A DNA stretch of 20,339 nucleotides from Candidatus Moraniibacteriota bacterium (GTDB lineage: Bacteria; Patescibacteriota; Minisyncoccia; CAIUEV01; JAHKAQ01): positions 1 to 20,339 of the forward strand of contig WJJX01000061.1 of the NCBI GenBank assembly GCA_014729445.1, given 5' to 3'. Position numbers and translations under genes: made by a program. Position 1 is the stretch's first letter; every line of letters begins with the position of its first letter. Below the pieces are notes generated by a model that saw only the letters and a program-made list of their open reading frames with translations, had not been told where the DNA came from and did not search any database. Positions 1 through 7,455 of the stretch are shown here, piece by piece.

Positions 1-50
1 ATCTGGAGGATCTGTTCTTTACATTTACTGCATATATAATAAATTTTCAT
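1..50 (-). CDS. Partial CDS: N-terminus of a small CxxC (zinc-ribbon-like) protein
   Basis: The reverse strand has an ATG at 50-48 that overlaps the uvrC stop as ATGA. A strong ribosome binding site (AGGAGG) sits just upstream, inside the last uvrC codons. The visible residues are MKIYYICSKCKEQILQ, after which the gene leaves the window. The CSKC motif suggests one half of a zinc-binding knuckle. The overlap plus the strong site, in a window where such sites are rare, argues for a real gene translationally coupled to uvrC. Only 16 codons are visible, so the function is unknown. Confidence 0.6.
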   Translation of the reverse strand, partial: MKIYYICSKCKEQILQ

Positions 51-1273
51 TTCCCCCTCCTTTCTGTTTTTTGGGAAATAAAGTTTTTATTTCTGAGGTG
101 GCGGTGGTAGGCGATGGCGAAGCGGTGGGCTTCGGCGGACGCTTCTTTGAGAAGGTTTCGGTCGATGTTTGTGTTTTGGTGGGATTTGAAGATTCGAAAG
201 CCTTTGCGGTCGGGGCCCTTGGCTGCGGAAATTACCGGGATTTTCAAGTTAAGCGAGCGGAGAACTTCGATTGCCGCTCTGATTTGGCCGATTCCGCCGT
301 CGATAAAAATGACGGAGGGGCGCTGCCAGTTGTTTCTGAAGCGGCGGTTGAGGACCTCTTTTAGCATCGCGATGTCGTTGGGTTTTTCCTCCTGATATTT
401 GATTTTAAATTTGCGGTATTCGATTTTGTCGGCTCTGCCGTAAGTATACACTACCATAGAGCCAACCGCCAATTTGCCGGCGATGTTTGAGATGTCATAG
501 GCTTCGAGGCGTTTGGGGATATTTTGGATAACTTTAAAGTCTTTAGTGGTTTTTTTGGCTAAGGTAATGTCGCGATGGGTTTTTAAGGCATAGAGAGTGT
601 CTCGTAAGATTGCGGCTTTTTCGAATTTTTTTGCCTGGCTTAATTTTTTCATCCGGCGGGTCAGCTGTTGAATAATTCTTGTTTTTTTGCCTTTGAAGAT
701 GGCTTTTAGGTTGTTGATATTTTTTAAATATTCGGTTTTTGAGATTGCATTGGCGCAGGGGCCGGGGCAGAGTTTGATTTGATGATGAAAGCAGGGTTTT
801 TTCATGTTTTTGTCGCTGTGATAAGGGAAAATGCGACGAAGAATTTTTAAGGCCTGTTCAAGTTCTTTCTTGGATTGAAAAGGGCCAAAGCTTTCTTTGA
901 TTTTGTATTTGTGCAGATTAGTTGGCCGGGTGATTTCAAGGCGGGGGAATGTCTCATCGGTGATTATAAGATAAACGTTTGTTTTATCGTCTTTTTGTTT
1001 GATGTTGTATTTGGGTTTGTGTTTTTTGATTAGCTCGGCTTCCAGAAAAAGAGCCTCTAAGGCGCTTGGAGTAATTATGTGATCGATTTTTGAAGCGTTT
1101 TGAACCAGCTGAAAGGTTTTTTTGTCGATGTCGGATCGAAGGTAGGACGCTACCCGGGTTTTTAGTATAGTTGCTTTGCCGATGTAGATGATTTTTCCAA
1201 GAGCGTCTTTGAAAAAATAAACGCCGGGTTTTCTGGGGAGATTCTTTTGTTGGGATTTAAGCGAAGAGGTCAT
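47..1273 (-). CDS. uvrC: Excinuclease ABC subunit C, compact form lacking the HhH region
   Basis: UvrC makes both incisions around DNA lesions in UvrABC nucleotide excision repair. The GIY-YIG nuclease domain covers residues 12-95, with Y30, R40, E80 and N90 in the expected places. A UVR (UvrB-contact) motif lies near 200-230. The RNase H-like nuclease domain covers about 255-395, with D260, D300, D325 and H383 matching the catalytic set. A Cys segment (C161, C170, C173) corresponds to the UvrC iron-sulfur region, but the first cysteine of the usual four is replaced near residues 151-154. The protein is 408 aa, against about 600 in typical bacteria, because it ends just after the RNase H-like domain with no helix-hairpin-helix pair. 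It is transcribed divergently from the Nudix gene. Confidence 0.93.
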   Translation of the reverse strand: MTSSLKSQQKNLPRKPGVYFFKDALGKIIYIGKATILKTRVASYLRSDIDKKTFQLVQNASKIDHIITPSALEALFLEAELIKKHKPKYNIKQKDDKTNVYLIITDETFPRLEITRPTNLHKYKIKESFGPFQSKKELEQALKILRRIFPYHSDKNMKKPCFHHQIKLCPGPCANAISKTEYLKNINNLKAIFKGKKTRIIQQLTRRMKKLSQAKKFEKAAILRDTLYALKTHRDITLAKKTTKDFKVIQNIPKRLEAYDISNIAGKLAVGSMVVYTYGRADKIEYRKFKIKYQEEKPNDIAMLKEVLNRRFRNNWQRPSVIFIDGGIGQIRAAIEVLRSLNLKIPVISAAKGPDRKGFRIFKSHQNTNIDRNLLKEASAEAHRFAIAYHRHLRNKNFISQKTERRGK

Positions 1274-1287
1274 TGGAAAATAGTTAC

Positions 1288-1315
1288 TTGAGAGTGTTGA
1301 TTATTGTTGTATACT
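1288..1315 (+). promoter_or_regulatory. Candidate sigma70-type promoter of the Nudix gene
   Basis: TTGAGA (1288-1293), a 16-bp spacer and TATACT (1310-1315). Transcription would start near 1322, about 30 nt before the ATG at 1354. No Shine-Dalgarno sequence is visible in that leader. The site lies between the divergent uvrC and Nudix starts. Confidence 0.5.
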
Positions 1316-1353
1316 AAAGCATAAGTTATTTTTTAAGAAAATAAAAGTCGATT

Positions 1354-1875
1354 ATGGAACCGATAGAAGTTTTTAAGTTTAATCCTTTAAACGGAAATAA
1401 GCTTGTTGGAAAATCCGAGAATTTATTGGTGGACGAAAAGACCGGATTTCATTATTACATTTCGCCTAAACCGACGGTGAATGTTTTGATTGTTAATGAT
1501 AATCAGGAAATTTTGATGACGAAAAGAGGGATTGATCCGGGTAAGGATAATTGGGACCTGCCCGGCGGTTTTGTGGATATCGGAGAGACATTGGAGGAAG
1601 CTGTAAAACGAGAAATTAACGAAGAACTGAGAGGAGAGGTGAAAAAGATCGAGTATTTCGGTTCTTTTTTGAATAGATATGAGTATTGCGGGGTTAATTA
1701 TCATATCGTGGACGTTTCCTTTTTGGTGAAACTTAAAACATTGAGAGGGCTTAAGCCTAAAGATGATGTGGCCGGTTTTAAGTTTTTCAAATTAGACAAG
1801 ATTCCGTTTGACCGGATCTCTTTTTGCAGTATAAGGGAGGTTTTAAAGCAATATTTGAAAAGAAACGGATTTTAA
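1354..1875 (+). CDS. Nudix hydrolase
   Basis: A 173-aa Nudix-fold pyrophosphohydrolase, which would cleave a nucleoside diphosphate linked to another group. The Nudix box starts at G72, with E78, R86, E87, E90 and E91 all present. The glycine expected two residues after the second Glu of the EE pair is displaced by one (L-R-G), a small departure from the consensus. The leading segment (residues 1-40, including YYISPKPTVNVLIV) resembles NADH-pyrophosphatase/ADP-ribose-pyrophosphatase type relatives, but the substrate cannot be assigned. Its stop overlaps the stop of the convergent glycosyltransferase gene by 4 nt. Confidence 0.9.
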   Translation: MEPIEVFKFNPLNGNKLVGKSENLLVDEKTGFHYYISPKPTVNVLIVNDNQEILMTKRGIDPGKDNWDLPGGFVDIGETLEEAVKREINEELRGEVKKIEYFGSFLNRYEYCGVNYHIVDVSFLVKLKTLRGLKPKDDVAGFKFFKLDKIPFDRISFCSIREVLKQYLKRNGF

Positions 1876-4178
1876 TTATTGTTTTTTTTGTATCTGAAAT
1901 CCAGCCAGCTGGTCAGCGAGATGAAAATTACTAAAAGCGGCAAAATTACCGGGGAATACATCGGCTGTTCAAAAAAGGAATGAATAAAGAACCAAATTAA
2001 GGAAAAGCAAATAACCGGAGAAAGCCATTCGAGATGGCCGTTTTTTTGTTTGTTTAGGTTGATAATTTTTAGATTTGTTTTGAAGCTCGACAAAAGGATC
2101 ATTAAAAAGAGCAGAGCGCCGATTAATCCGATTTCGGTTAAGAATTCAAGATAGATATTGTGGGCGTTGACGGGGCTTCGATAATCGGCGCTGGGTTGGA
2201 TTTCAAAGGAATAACTGCCCAGTCCGTGTCCGGTTATCGGTTTTTTGAAAAATAGATTTAAAGATTTCTGCCAGATTTCCAGTCTGGCCAGATTTGATCC
2301 TTCGGAAAGATCAAAACTGGAATAAAGCCGATCGGTGATTGGATTTTCTATAAGGATTAATGCGATAAGGGCCGTTAGGGTAAGGATTGTTAATGCGATT
2401 TTTATTTTTTTAATTTTTTGATTCAATTTTTTTAATTGATTTTTATTTTGTTTGAAGATAAAAAATGCAAATGCGGTTAATCCCCCCAGAAAACCTAAAT
2501 ATCCACCTCTTGAAAAGGTTAAAAATTCCGTAATCAGACTTAAACAAATTAAGAAAATTATCAGAAAAAACCCCGGATATTCTTTTTTATTTTGTTTTTG
2601 GGATAATTTTTTAAAGCTTTTTATGGCAAAAAATATCTGGATGGGGAGGCCGAAGCATAAGAAATAGCTTAGCATGTGGGGATCGGGCAGCGTTGCGAAA
2701 GTCCTCATAAGATCGAGGCCTCCGGCGTTAAAAAACCAGCTGGGGTTTTCGCTTACCGATTGAGCGGTATTGGCCCCCCAGAAAAATTTACCCAGAAATT
2801 CTGAATAGAAATTAATCAGGAAAGTGTGTCCGAAGATAAACTGGCTTAGAAATTGGATTAAACTTAATCCGGCGAGAACGCCGGTTGCTAAGGAAAGAGC
2901 TTTTAAAAGTTTTATTAAAAGTTTTTTTTGATTTTTTAACATTGAGAAAACAATGAAATAAAGAGGGAAAAAATTTAAGAAAACAAGAGTTTTTCTTAAG
3001 CCGCGTTCGGGGGTGCTGGAAAAAAAGATGCTTAGAAAACAATAAAGAAGAAATAGAATGATGAATAACGAGGTTTTGTTTATTGGGATGAAGAGATTTT
3101 TATTGATTAAAGATTTAACAAGCCAGAGGCTGAAAATAAGAATGACAAAGATTCTGGCGCTGGCCATATCGATTGAGGACGATAAGTTAAGAGCCGGCAG
3201 AAACGGCAGGAGAAAGATAAACAGAATCAGAGTTTTTTCCAGATTATGAAAGGCAAAAAAAAGCAAAATCAGTCCTAAAATAAAGCTTAGAAAATAAAGG
3301 GAAAGTTTTAATTCAAGCAGGATGATTAAAGGAGAGAGGATTAACAGGGTTAGGATAAGCTTAGTTTTTTTGTTTAAGTAGACATTTTTAAAGTAAAGGG
3401 GGAATCTGATGAATTTAAAAACAAGCATATAAATGAGCCCGAAATATTTTTTGTTGTAGTAATCCTGGGCTTTATAATAAAGCTCTTTTCTTTTCGGCCA
3501 ACTGATTCGGCTTTGGCTTTCAAAATGGATGACTTTGATTTTGGGATTTCGTTTAATTGTGTAGCCGGCTTTTAAAATTCGCTTGCTTAGATCTTTATCC
3601 TCGAAGTACATAAAAAAATTTTCGTCAAAGCCTTTGAGTTTTTTAAAAATTCGGCTTTTGATGAGAAAGCAGGCCCCGGTGAACCAGGTGATTTGGTCCT
3701 TTTTCTGGGCAAAGGCGTGTTTTTGTTCAAGCTCTCTTTCTTGGCAAGAAAACTCTTCCCGGTTCTTTTCTCCATTTTTCGCCGGCGTAGCGGGCTCTAA
3801 GAGGGAGCGCGCCCCAACAGGGAGTTTGATTATTTTTGGGATTGCGACGGCGGTTTTTTTGTGCTTAAAGAGAATTTTTTCGAGTTTAAAGATGTCTTTG
3901 GTTTGGATTTGACAGTCGGGGTTTATAAATAAAAGGGATCGGCCTTTGGCTAGTTCGGCTCCTTGATTGCAGGCGGCGGCGAAGCCGAGATTTTTTTTGT
4001 TTTGGATGAAAAATCCTCTTTGGAGTTTTTTCTTAATGTTGATTCGTTTTTGGTTTTTGAATTCGCCGTTGTCGATTATGATCAGTTCGATTTTTGGGTG
4101 GGGGGTTAGATTTTTGAGGAGTCTTTTGAGGTGGTTTAGGCTATTGTAGTTTATGATAATGATGGAGATTTGGGGCAT
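1872..4178 (-). CDS. Fusion of GT2 glycosyltransferase and O-antigen ligase/polymerase-like membrane protein
   Basis: 768 aa with two modules. Residues 1-260 are a GT-A glycosyltransferase of family 2: the start ISIIIINYNS, NPD at 86-88 in the DxD position, the acceptor segment WFTGACFLI at 165-173, FDENFFMYFEDKDL at 184-197 with the catalytic-base ED, then the amphipathic C-terminal helix. From about residue 270 onward the protein is polytopic membrane. It ends in an O-antigen ligase (Wzy_C-like) signature: an SRGGYLG loop, a periplasmic segment with GHGLGSYSF, and the family motif HNIYLEFLTEIGLIGALLF. The likely role is making and transferring or polymerising a surface glycan. It starts 12 nt after the upstream small gene, so it is probably in that operon. 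An odd GC-rich stretch lies at residues 118-137. Confidence 0.88.
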   Translation of the reverse strand: MPQISIIIINYNSLNHLKRLLKNLTPHPKIELIIIDNGEFKNQKRINIKKKLQRGFFIQNKKNLGFAAACNQGAELAKGRSLLFINPDCQIQTKDIFKLEKILFKHKKTAVAIPKIIKLPVGARSLLEPATPAKNGEKNREEFSCQERELEQKHAFAQKKDQITWFTGACFLIKSRIFKKLKGFDENFFMYFEDKDLSKRILKAGYTIKRNPKIKVIHFESQSRISWPKRKELYYKAQDYYNKKYFGLIYMLVFKFIRFPLYFKNVYLNKKTKLILTLLILSPLIILLELKLSLYFLSFILGLILLFFAFHNLEKTLILFIFLLPFLPALNLSSSIDMASARIFVILIFSLWLVKSLINKNLFIPINKTSLFIILFLLYCFLSIFFSSTPERGLRKTLVFLNFFPLYFIVFSMLKNQKKLLIKLLKALSLATGVLAGLSLIQFLSQFIFGHTFLINFYSEFLGKFFWGANTAQSVSENPSWFFNAGGLDLMRTFATLPDPHMLSYFLCFGLPIQIFFAIKSFKKLSQKQNKKEYPGFFLIIFLICLSLITEFLTFSRGGYLGFLGGLTAFAFFIFKQNKNQLKKLNQKIKKIKIALTILTLTALIALILIENPITDRLYSSFDLSEGSNLARLEIWQKSLNLFFKKPITGHGLGSYSFEIQPSADYRSPVNAHNIYLEFLTEIGLIGALLFLMILLSSFKTNLKIINLNKQKNGHLEWLSPVICFSLIWFFIHSFFEQPMYSPVILPLLVIFISLTSWLDFRYKKNNN
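3770..3830. repeat. GC-rich insertion-like segment inside the GT2 domain
   Basis: The segment contains GCGCGCCCC and the palindrome-like GCCGGCG in a gene that is otherwise strongly AT-rich. It encodes VGARSLLEPATPAKNGEKN within the variable region between the DxD-like motif and the acceptor segment, where GT2 proteins tolerate length change. It looks like a small repeat that inserted in frame. No second full copy exists in the window, so this is inferred from composition only. Confidence 0.4.
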
Positions 4179-4190
4179 GGCGGGTTTTGT

Positions 4191-4520
4191 TTAGCGTTTT
4201 AATCTGGCTGCCCATCCGAAAGCCAGAAAGTAATCTTGCCACTGTTTGTCTGTTTGAGAGTATTGATTGTCAAACATAAAGTAGTCGAGCAATAATTCCC
4301 TCATTCGATTCAACTCTTTTAGCCTGGAATCTCGGACTTGTTCCTTGCTTAAATCGATTAATTCCAAAGCTCGAAACAAAGCCGCTTTGGCATATTTGTC
4401 ATTGCCTTGATTTTTCCAAATGATTATTCGGTTAACCTCGCTTCCAATATTTGCCATTTGTTCGATAAAACTTAATTTTTTCCAGTCTCCGGCGGCTAAT
4501 TTTTGATGTTGATAGGTCAT
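4191..4520 (-). CDS. Conserved small protein paired with DUF5674
   Basis: A 109-aa soluble, mostly helical protein with no signal peptide or membrane segment. Notable stretches are EQMANIGSEVNRIIIWKNQG and FRALELIDL near the middle and LLDYFMFDNQYS later on. I recognise it as a conserved hypothetical of uncultured small-genome bacteria, without a known function. Its start overlaps the stop of the DUF5674 gene by 4 nt (ATGA), so the two are translationally coupled. The pairing of two proteins of about 110 aa resembles a toxin-antitoxin or two-subunit arrangement, but nothing in the sequence proves that. Confidence 0.75.
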   Translation of the reverse strand: MTYQHQKLAAGDWKKLSFIEQMANIGSEVNRIIIWKNQGNDKYAKAALFRALELIDLSKEQVRDSRLKELNRMRELLLDYFMFDNQYSQTDKQWQDYFLAFGWAARLKR

Positions 4521-4861
4521 TTTTTTACTAATTTGTTTACGACTTTGATTATTTTTTTTTGGATAATTTTATCATCAACACTTCGACTTCTATTGTTTTG
4601 TGAAGGTCTAATATTAATCATTGAGTCGAACTCAATGAATTTTTTTCCTCCGAAAAATTCCGGATATAAATTAATGCCCCATAAGTTATTTTGTTTCGAC
4701 CCTTGTTTTAGTAATTCCATTTCTTGGTCTGCATGAAGCTCTGCATCGATGGCCATTATTTCTTTATCAATATCGACGACCCCCTTCACAAAAGTTCCAA
4801 ACATTTGCTTTGCCATTTTCTTTAATTGGTTGATTGAAATTTTTTTATCGATAATCTCCAT
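4517..4861 (-). CDS. DUF5674 family protein
   Basis: A 114-aa protein matching my memory of DUF5674. Diagnostic features are the helical start (QLKKMAKQMFGTFVKGVVD), the central AELHADQEMELL, and the segment LWGINLYPEF followed by FIEFDSMINIRPSQNNRSR. The dense set of Asp, His, Asn and Arg in these motifs suggests a binding or catalytic surface, but the family has no established role. It is the first gene of a probable three-gene minus-strand operon. The start is the first ATG in frame; no Shine-Dalgarno site is visible. Confidence 0.75.
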   Translation of the reverse strand: MEIIDKKISINQLKKMAKQMFGTFVKGVVDIDKEIMAIDAELHADQEMELLKQGSKQNNLWGINLYPEFFGGKKFIEFDSMINIRPSQNNRSRSVDDKIIQKKIIKVVNKLVKK

Positions 4862-4962
4862 TTTTTGTTTAGTTAGTTTTAGTTTTAACTCATATTTAGT
4901 TTATTTTTTAAATATCTTATTAAACAATACTTCAAGATCTGCTCTTAGCCTAAGGTTTCTAT

Positions 4963-4987
4963 ATTATCCCCGCGGTGCGGGGATAAT
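4963..4987. repeat. Perfect 11-bp-stem hairpin with a 3-nt loop, intergenic
   Basis: ATTATCCCCGC, loop GGT, then GCGGGGATAAT. It lies in the 282-bp region between the divergent DUF5674 gene and the small membrane protein gene, so it does not follow any gene in the terminator position and has no T-run on either side. It matches in design the hairpin at 16817-16841. A REP-like palindrome or an mRNA-end structure is possible. The rest of 4862-5143 is AT-rich and holds only weak promoter-like sequences. Confidence 0.7.
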
Positions 4988-5080
4988 GCTTAGGTGTCTT
5001 ATTAAAAAACTCAGTATGACTTCTTTGTATTTTCAATTTAATGTTTTTAATCGGAAAAAGCAAAAAATGGCTTGATTGAG

Positions 5081-5109
5081 TTTGGATATAATTAAGAATG
5101 TGGTAATAT
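5081..5109 (+). promoter_or_regulatory. Weak candidate promoter for the small membrane protein
   Basis: TTTGGA (5081-5086), 17 bp, then TAATAT (5104-5109) preceded by TGG, which gives an extended -10. A separate TATAAT at 5087-5092 lacks a good -35. AT-richness makes chance matches likely. Confidence 0.3.
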
Positions 5110-5143
5110 TTCTTTAGGAATATTGGCAGTTAAGTTATTAAAG

Positions 5144-5398
5144 ATGAGAAACTTAAAATCATTTTTGCTAAAGAGGCATAAAATTTTAATTATAGGATTT
5201 TTTTCTTTTTTAGGCGGTATACTGTTTTTTTTGGGATTGATTTTAATAGGGTCGCTTTATTTTAATATCGGTTGCAATGGACTAGGAGATATTAAAGAAG
5301 GTGAGCAGGCATCAGCATCAGAAATTGAATATTTGAAAGAGGAAATCAAACTTATGAAAGATAGAAAAATCAAATCGGATTTAAATTACAATAAATAG
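5144..5398 (+). CDS. Small single-pass membrane protein, function unknown
   Basis: 84 aa starting at the ATG MRNLKSFLLKRHK; a longer form would need the TTG at 5123. A basic N-terminus precedes a strongly hydrophobic Ile/Leu/Phe/Gly segment at about residues 15-41. It is followed by a Cys (C44 in NIGCNG) and then a charged helical tail (EIEYLKEEIKLMKDRK), probably a short coiled coil. The positive-inside rule places the N-terminus in the cytoplasm and the tail outside. It stands alone between the divergent operon and folD. I do not recognise the family. Confidence 0.6.
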   Translation: MRNLKSFLLKRHKILIIGFFSFLGGILFFLGLILIGSLYFNIGCNGLGDIKEGEQASASEIEYLKEEIKLMKDRKIKSDLNYNK

Positions 5399-5442
5399 AT
5401 TGCAGCTTTAGAATATTTGATTAAAAATCCTTCATTATTTCT

Positions 5443-5473
5443 TTGGACTTAAATAAGAGAATGTGCATATAAT
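5443..5473 (+). promoter_or_regulatory. Candidate promoter of the folD operon
   Basis: TTGGAC (5443-5448) and a perfect TATAAT (5468-5473) with a long 19-bp spacer. Transcription would begin near 5480, about 28 nt before the folD ATG. Confidence 0.45.
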
Positions 5474-5507
5474 TAAAAATGCTTTTTTGTTTTCTTAAAG
5501 ATTTTTT

Positions 5508-6359
5508 ATGAAGATTATTGATGGGAAAAAAATAGCTTGGGATTTGCGCAATGGGGTGAAAGATAAGATTAAGAAAGAGGGTTTGAGGTTGAAGCTGTGC
5601 GTGATTCGAGTGGGAGAAGATCCGGCGAGTAAGATTTATATTGGGATGAAACGAAAAGCCTGCGAGGAAGTCGGGATTGATTTTTTGGAAGTTTTTTTGG
5701 ATGAAAAAGAAGTTGTTGATAATTATGTGGAAAAGAAAATTTGTCTGGTAAGCAAGAAGATTGAGGAATTGAATTTGGATAAGAGCGTGACCGGAATTTT
5801 GGTTCAGCTTCCGATTCCCAGGGTTTTGGCTAAAGAAAAAATTTTTGAATTAATTGATCCGAGGAAAGACGTCGATTGTTTGACTCCGATTAATATTGGA
5901 CGGATGGTTCTAGGTTATGGCAGAGTGTCACCATGTACGGCCAAGGGCTGTATTGAATTAATAAAGAGCACCGGTATTTCGATTGAGGGCAAGAATGCGG
6001 TCGTGGTAGGTAGAAGTGAAATCGTGGGCAAGCCGGCCGCTTTGCTTTTGCTTCAAGAAAATGCGACAGTTTCGATTTGTCACAGCAAAACGAGAAATTT
6101 GGCGGAATATACCAAAAAGGCCGATATTTTGGTGGCAGCGGCCGGGGTTCCCAAATTGATTAAAGAGGATATGGTCAAGAAAGATGCGACGGTGATTGAC
6201 GTTGGAATCAATCGATTACAAGATAAACTGGCCGGGGACGTTGATTTTGTAAAAGTTAAAAATAAAGCGGCTTTTGTCACTCCGGTCCCGGGGGGCGTCG
6301 GTCCGATGACGGTAGCCGAATTAATTAATAATGTTTATTTACTTGGTAAAAATTATTAG
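5508..6359 (+). CDS. folD: Bifunctional methylenetetrahydrofolate dehydrogenase/cyclohydrolase
   Basis: FolD oxidises 5,10-methylene-THF to methenyl-THF with NAD(P)+ and hydrolyses this to 10-formyl-THF, in the cytoplasm. The protein is full length (283 aa). The catalytic Y44-x3-K48, Q100 in GILVQLPIP and D121 in the KDVDC motif are all present. The Rossmann signature GRSEIVGKP lies at 168-176, followed by ADILVAAAGVP and the C-terminal TPVPGGVGPMTVAEL. GRSEIVGKP has Glu where Asn is usual. The next gene starts 2 nt after its stop, so they are co-transcribed. Confidence 0.97.
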   Translation: MKIIDGKKIAWDLRNGVKDKIKKEGLRLKLCVIRVGEDPASKIYIGMKRKACEEVGIDFLEVFLDEKEVVDNYVEKKICLVSKKIEELNLDKSVTGILVQLPIPRVLAKEKIFELIDPRKDVDCLTPINIGRMVLGYGRVSPCTAKGCIELIKSTGISIEGKNAVVVGRSEIVGKPAALLLLQENATVSICHSKTRNLAEYTKKADILVAAAGVPKLIKEDMVKKDATVIDVGINRLQDKLAGDVDFVKVKNKAAFVTPVPGGVGPMTVAELINNVYLLGKNY

Positions 6360-6361
6360 AA

Positions 6362-7429
6362 ATGGAAATCAAGCATTTACAATTGAAATTAAAGCAAAAA
6401 ATCGATAAAGAGCTGGAAAAATTTTTTGAAAAAAAACTAAAGGAGGCCGAGAAAATAGATAAGGTTTATTTTGAGGCGGTAAAAAATATCAGCGATTTAA
6501 CTCTAAGAGGGGGAAAGCGGATTCGGGCCAGCTTGATGCAGTACGGTTATATGGCAGCGGGAAGGAAAAAATCAAAAGAAGTCTTAAAAGCTTCTCTTTC
6601 AATGGAGCTTTTTCATTCCTTTGCCTTAATTCATGACGATATTATAGATAATGATGATCTAAGGAGGGGTAAAATTACTTTGCATAAAAAATACGAAGCT
6701 TTAGCCACCAGCGCTTATTATCCTGATATCGAATTGTTTGGGCACTCCCTTGCGATACTTTGCGGAGATATTGCTTATAACTATGCTTATGAGGTGTTTT
6801 TAGGGGTGAAAGTTGAGGAAAAGTTAAAAATCAAGGCTTTGAAAAAATTTAACGCAATGTCGGAGTCGACAATTGTCGGTGAAATGCTTGATGTATTCGG
6901 TAATTTGAAAAAAGAAGTTACTTCCAGCGATGTCCTAAAAATTTATAAATACAAAACCGCTAAATATACTTTTGAAGGTCCTTTGTTGATAGGTTGTATC
7001 CTGGGGGGCGGTGATTCAAAGCTTAGGCGTTTGTTGTCTGATTATTCAATGAATTTGGGAATCAGTTTTCAAATCAGCGATGATATGATCGGGCTTTTCG
7101 GAACAGAAAAACAGACAGGGAAAGCAGTCGGTTCGGATATAAAGGAAGGCAAGAAGACTCTTTTGGTCGTTTCGGCCCTGGAAAGAGTCAATCGAAAAGA
7201 TAAATTGCTGTTAAATAGCGTTCTGGGAAATCAAAATCTAACTAAAAAAGATTTAGCCAGAGTGCAAAAAATAGTCAAAGATTGTGGAGCTTATGATTAT
7301 TGTTTGAAGCTGGCCTCCAGATATTCCTCTAAAGCGGGAAAATTGATTTTAGAAGCGGATAATTTAAATAAAGAAGTGAGTCAATATTTGATTAATCTGG
7401 CCGATTATGTGGTAAAAAGAAAAGCCTGA
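6362..7429 (+). CDS. Polyprenyl (probably geranylgeranyl) diphosphate synthase
   Basis: A trans-isoprenyl diphosphate synthase that condenses IPP with allylic diphosphates. The GGKRIR motif lies at 50-55. The first Asp-rich motif is DDIID (92-96). The second is DDMIG (240-244), in which the last Asp is Gly, a variant seen in other GGPP-type synthases. The first motif has no two-residue insertion and has Phe five residues before its first Asp, as in type I GGPP synthases, so a C20 product is the best inference. At 355 aa it is slightly long because of its charged N-terminus. It sits between folD and ispH. Confidence 0.92.
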   Translation: MEIKHLQLKLKQKIDKELEKFFEKKLKEAEKIDKVYFEAVKNISDLTLRGGKRIRASLMQYGYMAAGRKKSKEVLKASLSMELFHSFALIHDDIIDNDDLRRGKITLHKKYEALATSAYYPDIELFGHSLAILCGDIAYNYAYEVFLGVKVEEKLKIKALKKFNAMSESTIVGEMLDVFGNLKKEVTSSDVLKIYKYKTAKYTFEGPLLIGCILGGGDSKLRRLLSDYSMNLGISFQISDDMIGLFGTEKQTGKAVGSDIKEGKKTLLVVSALERVNRKDKLLLNSVLGNQNLTKKDLARVQKIVKDCGAYDYCLKLASRYSSKAGKLILEADNLNKEVSQYLINLADYVVKRKA

Positions 7430-7455
7430 GTATATTTGATTAAAATGTTAAATAA

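Noticed and set aside
71..395. Plus-strand open frames opposite uvrC.
   Set aside because: They are shadows of the uvrC codon pattern; the opposite strand encodes intact catalytic motifs.
4963..4987. The hairpin resembles the core of type I-E CRISPR repeats (CCCCGC...GCGGGGATAA).
   Set aside because: It is a single copy with no spacers, no second repeat and no cas genes in the window.
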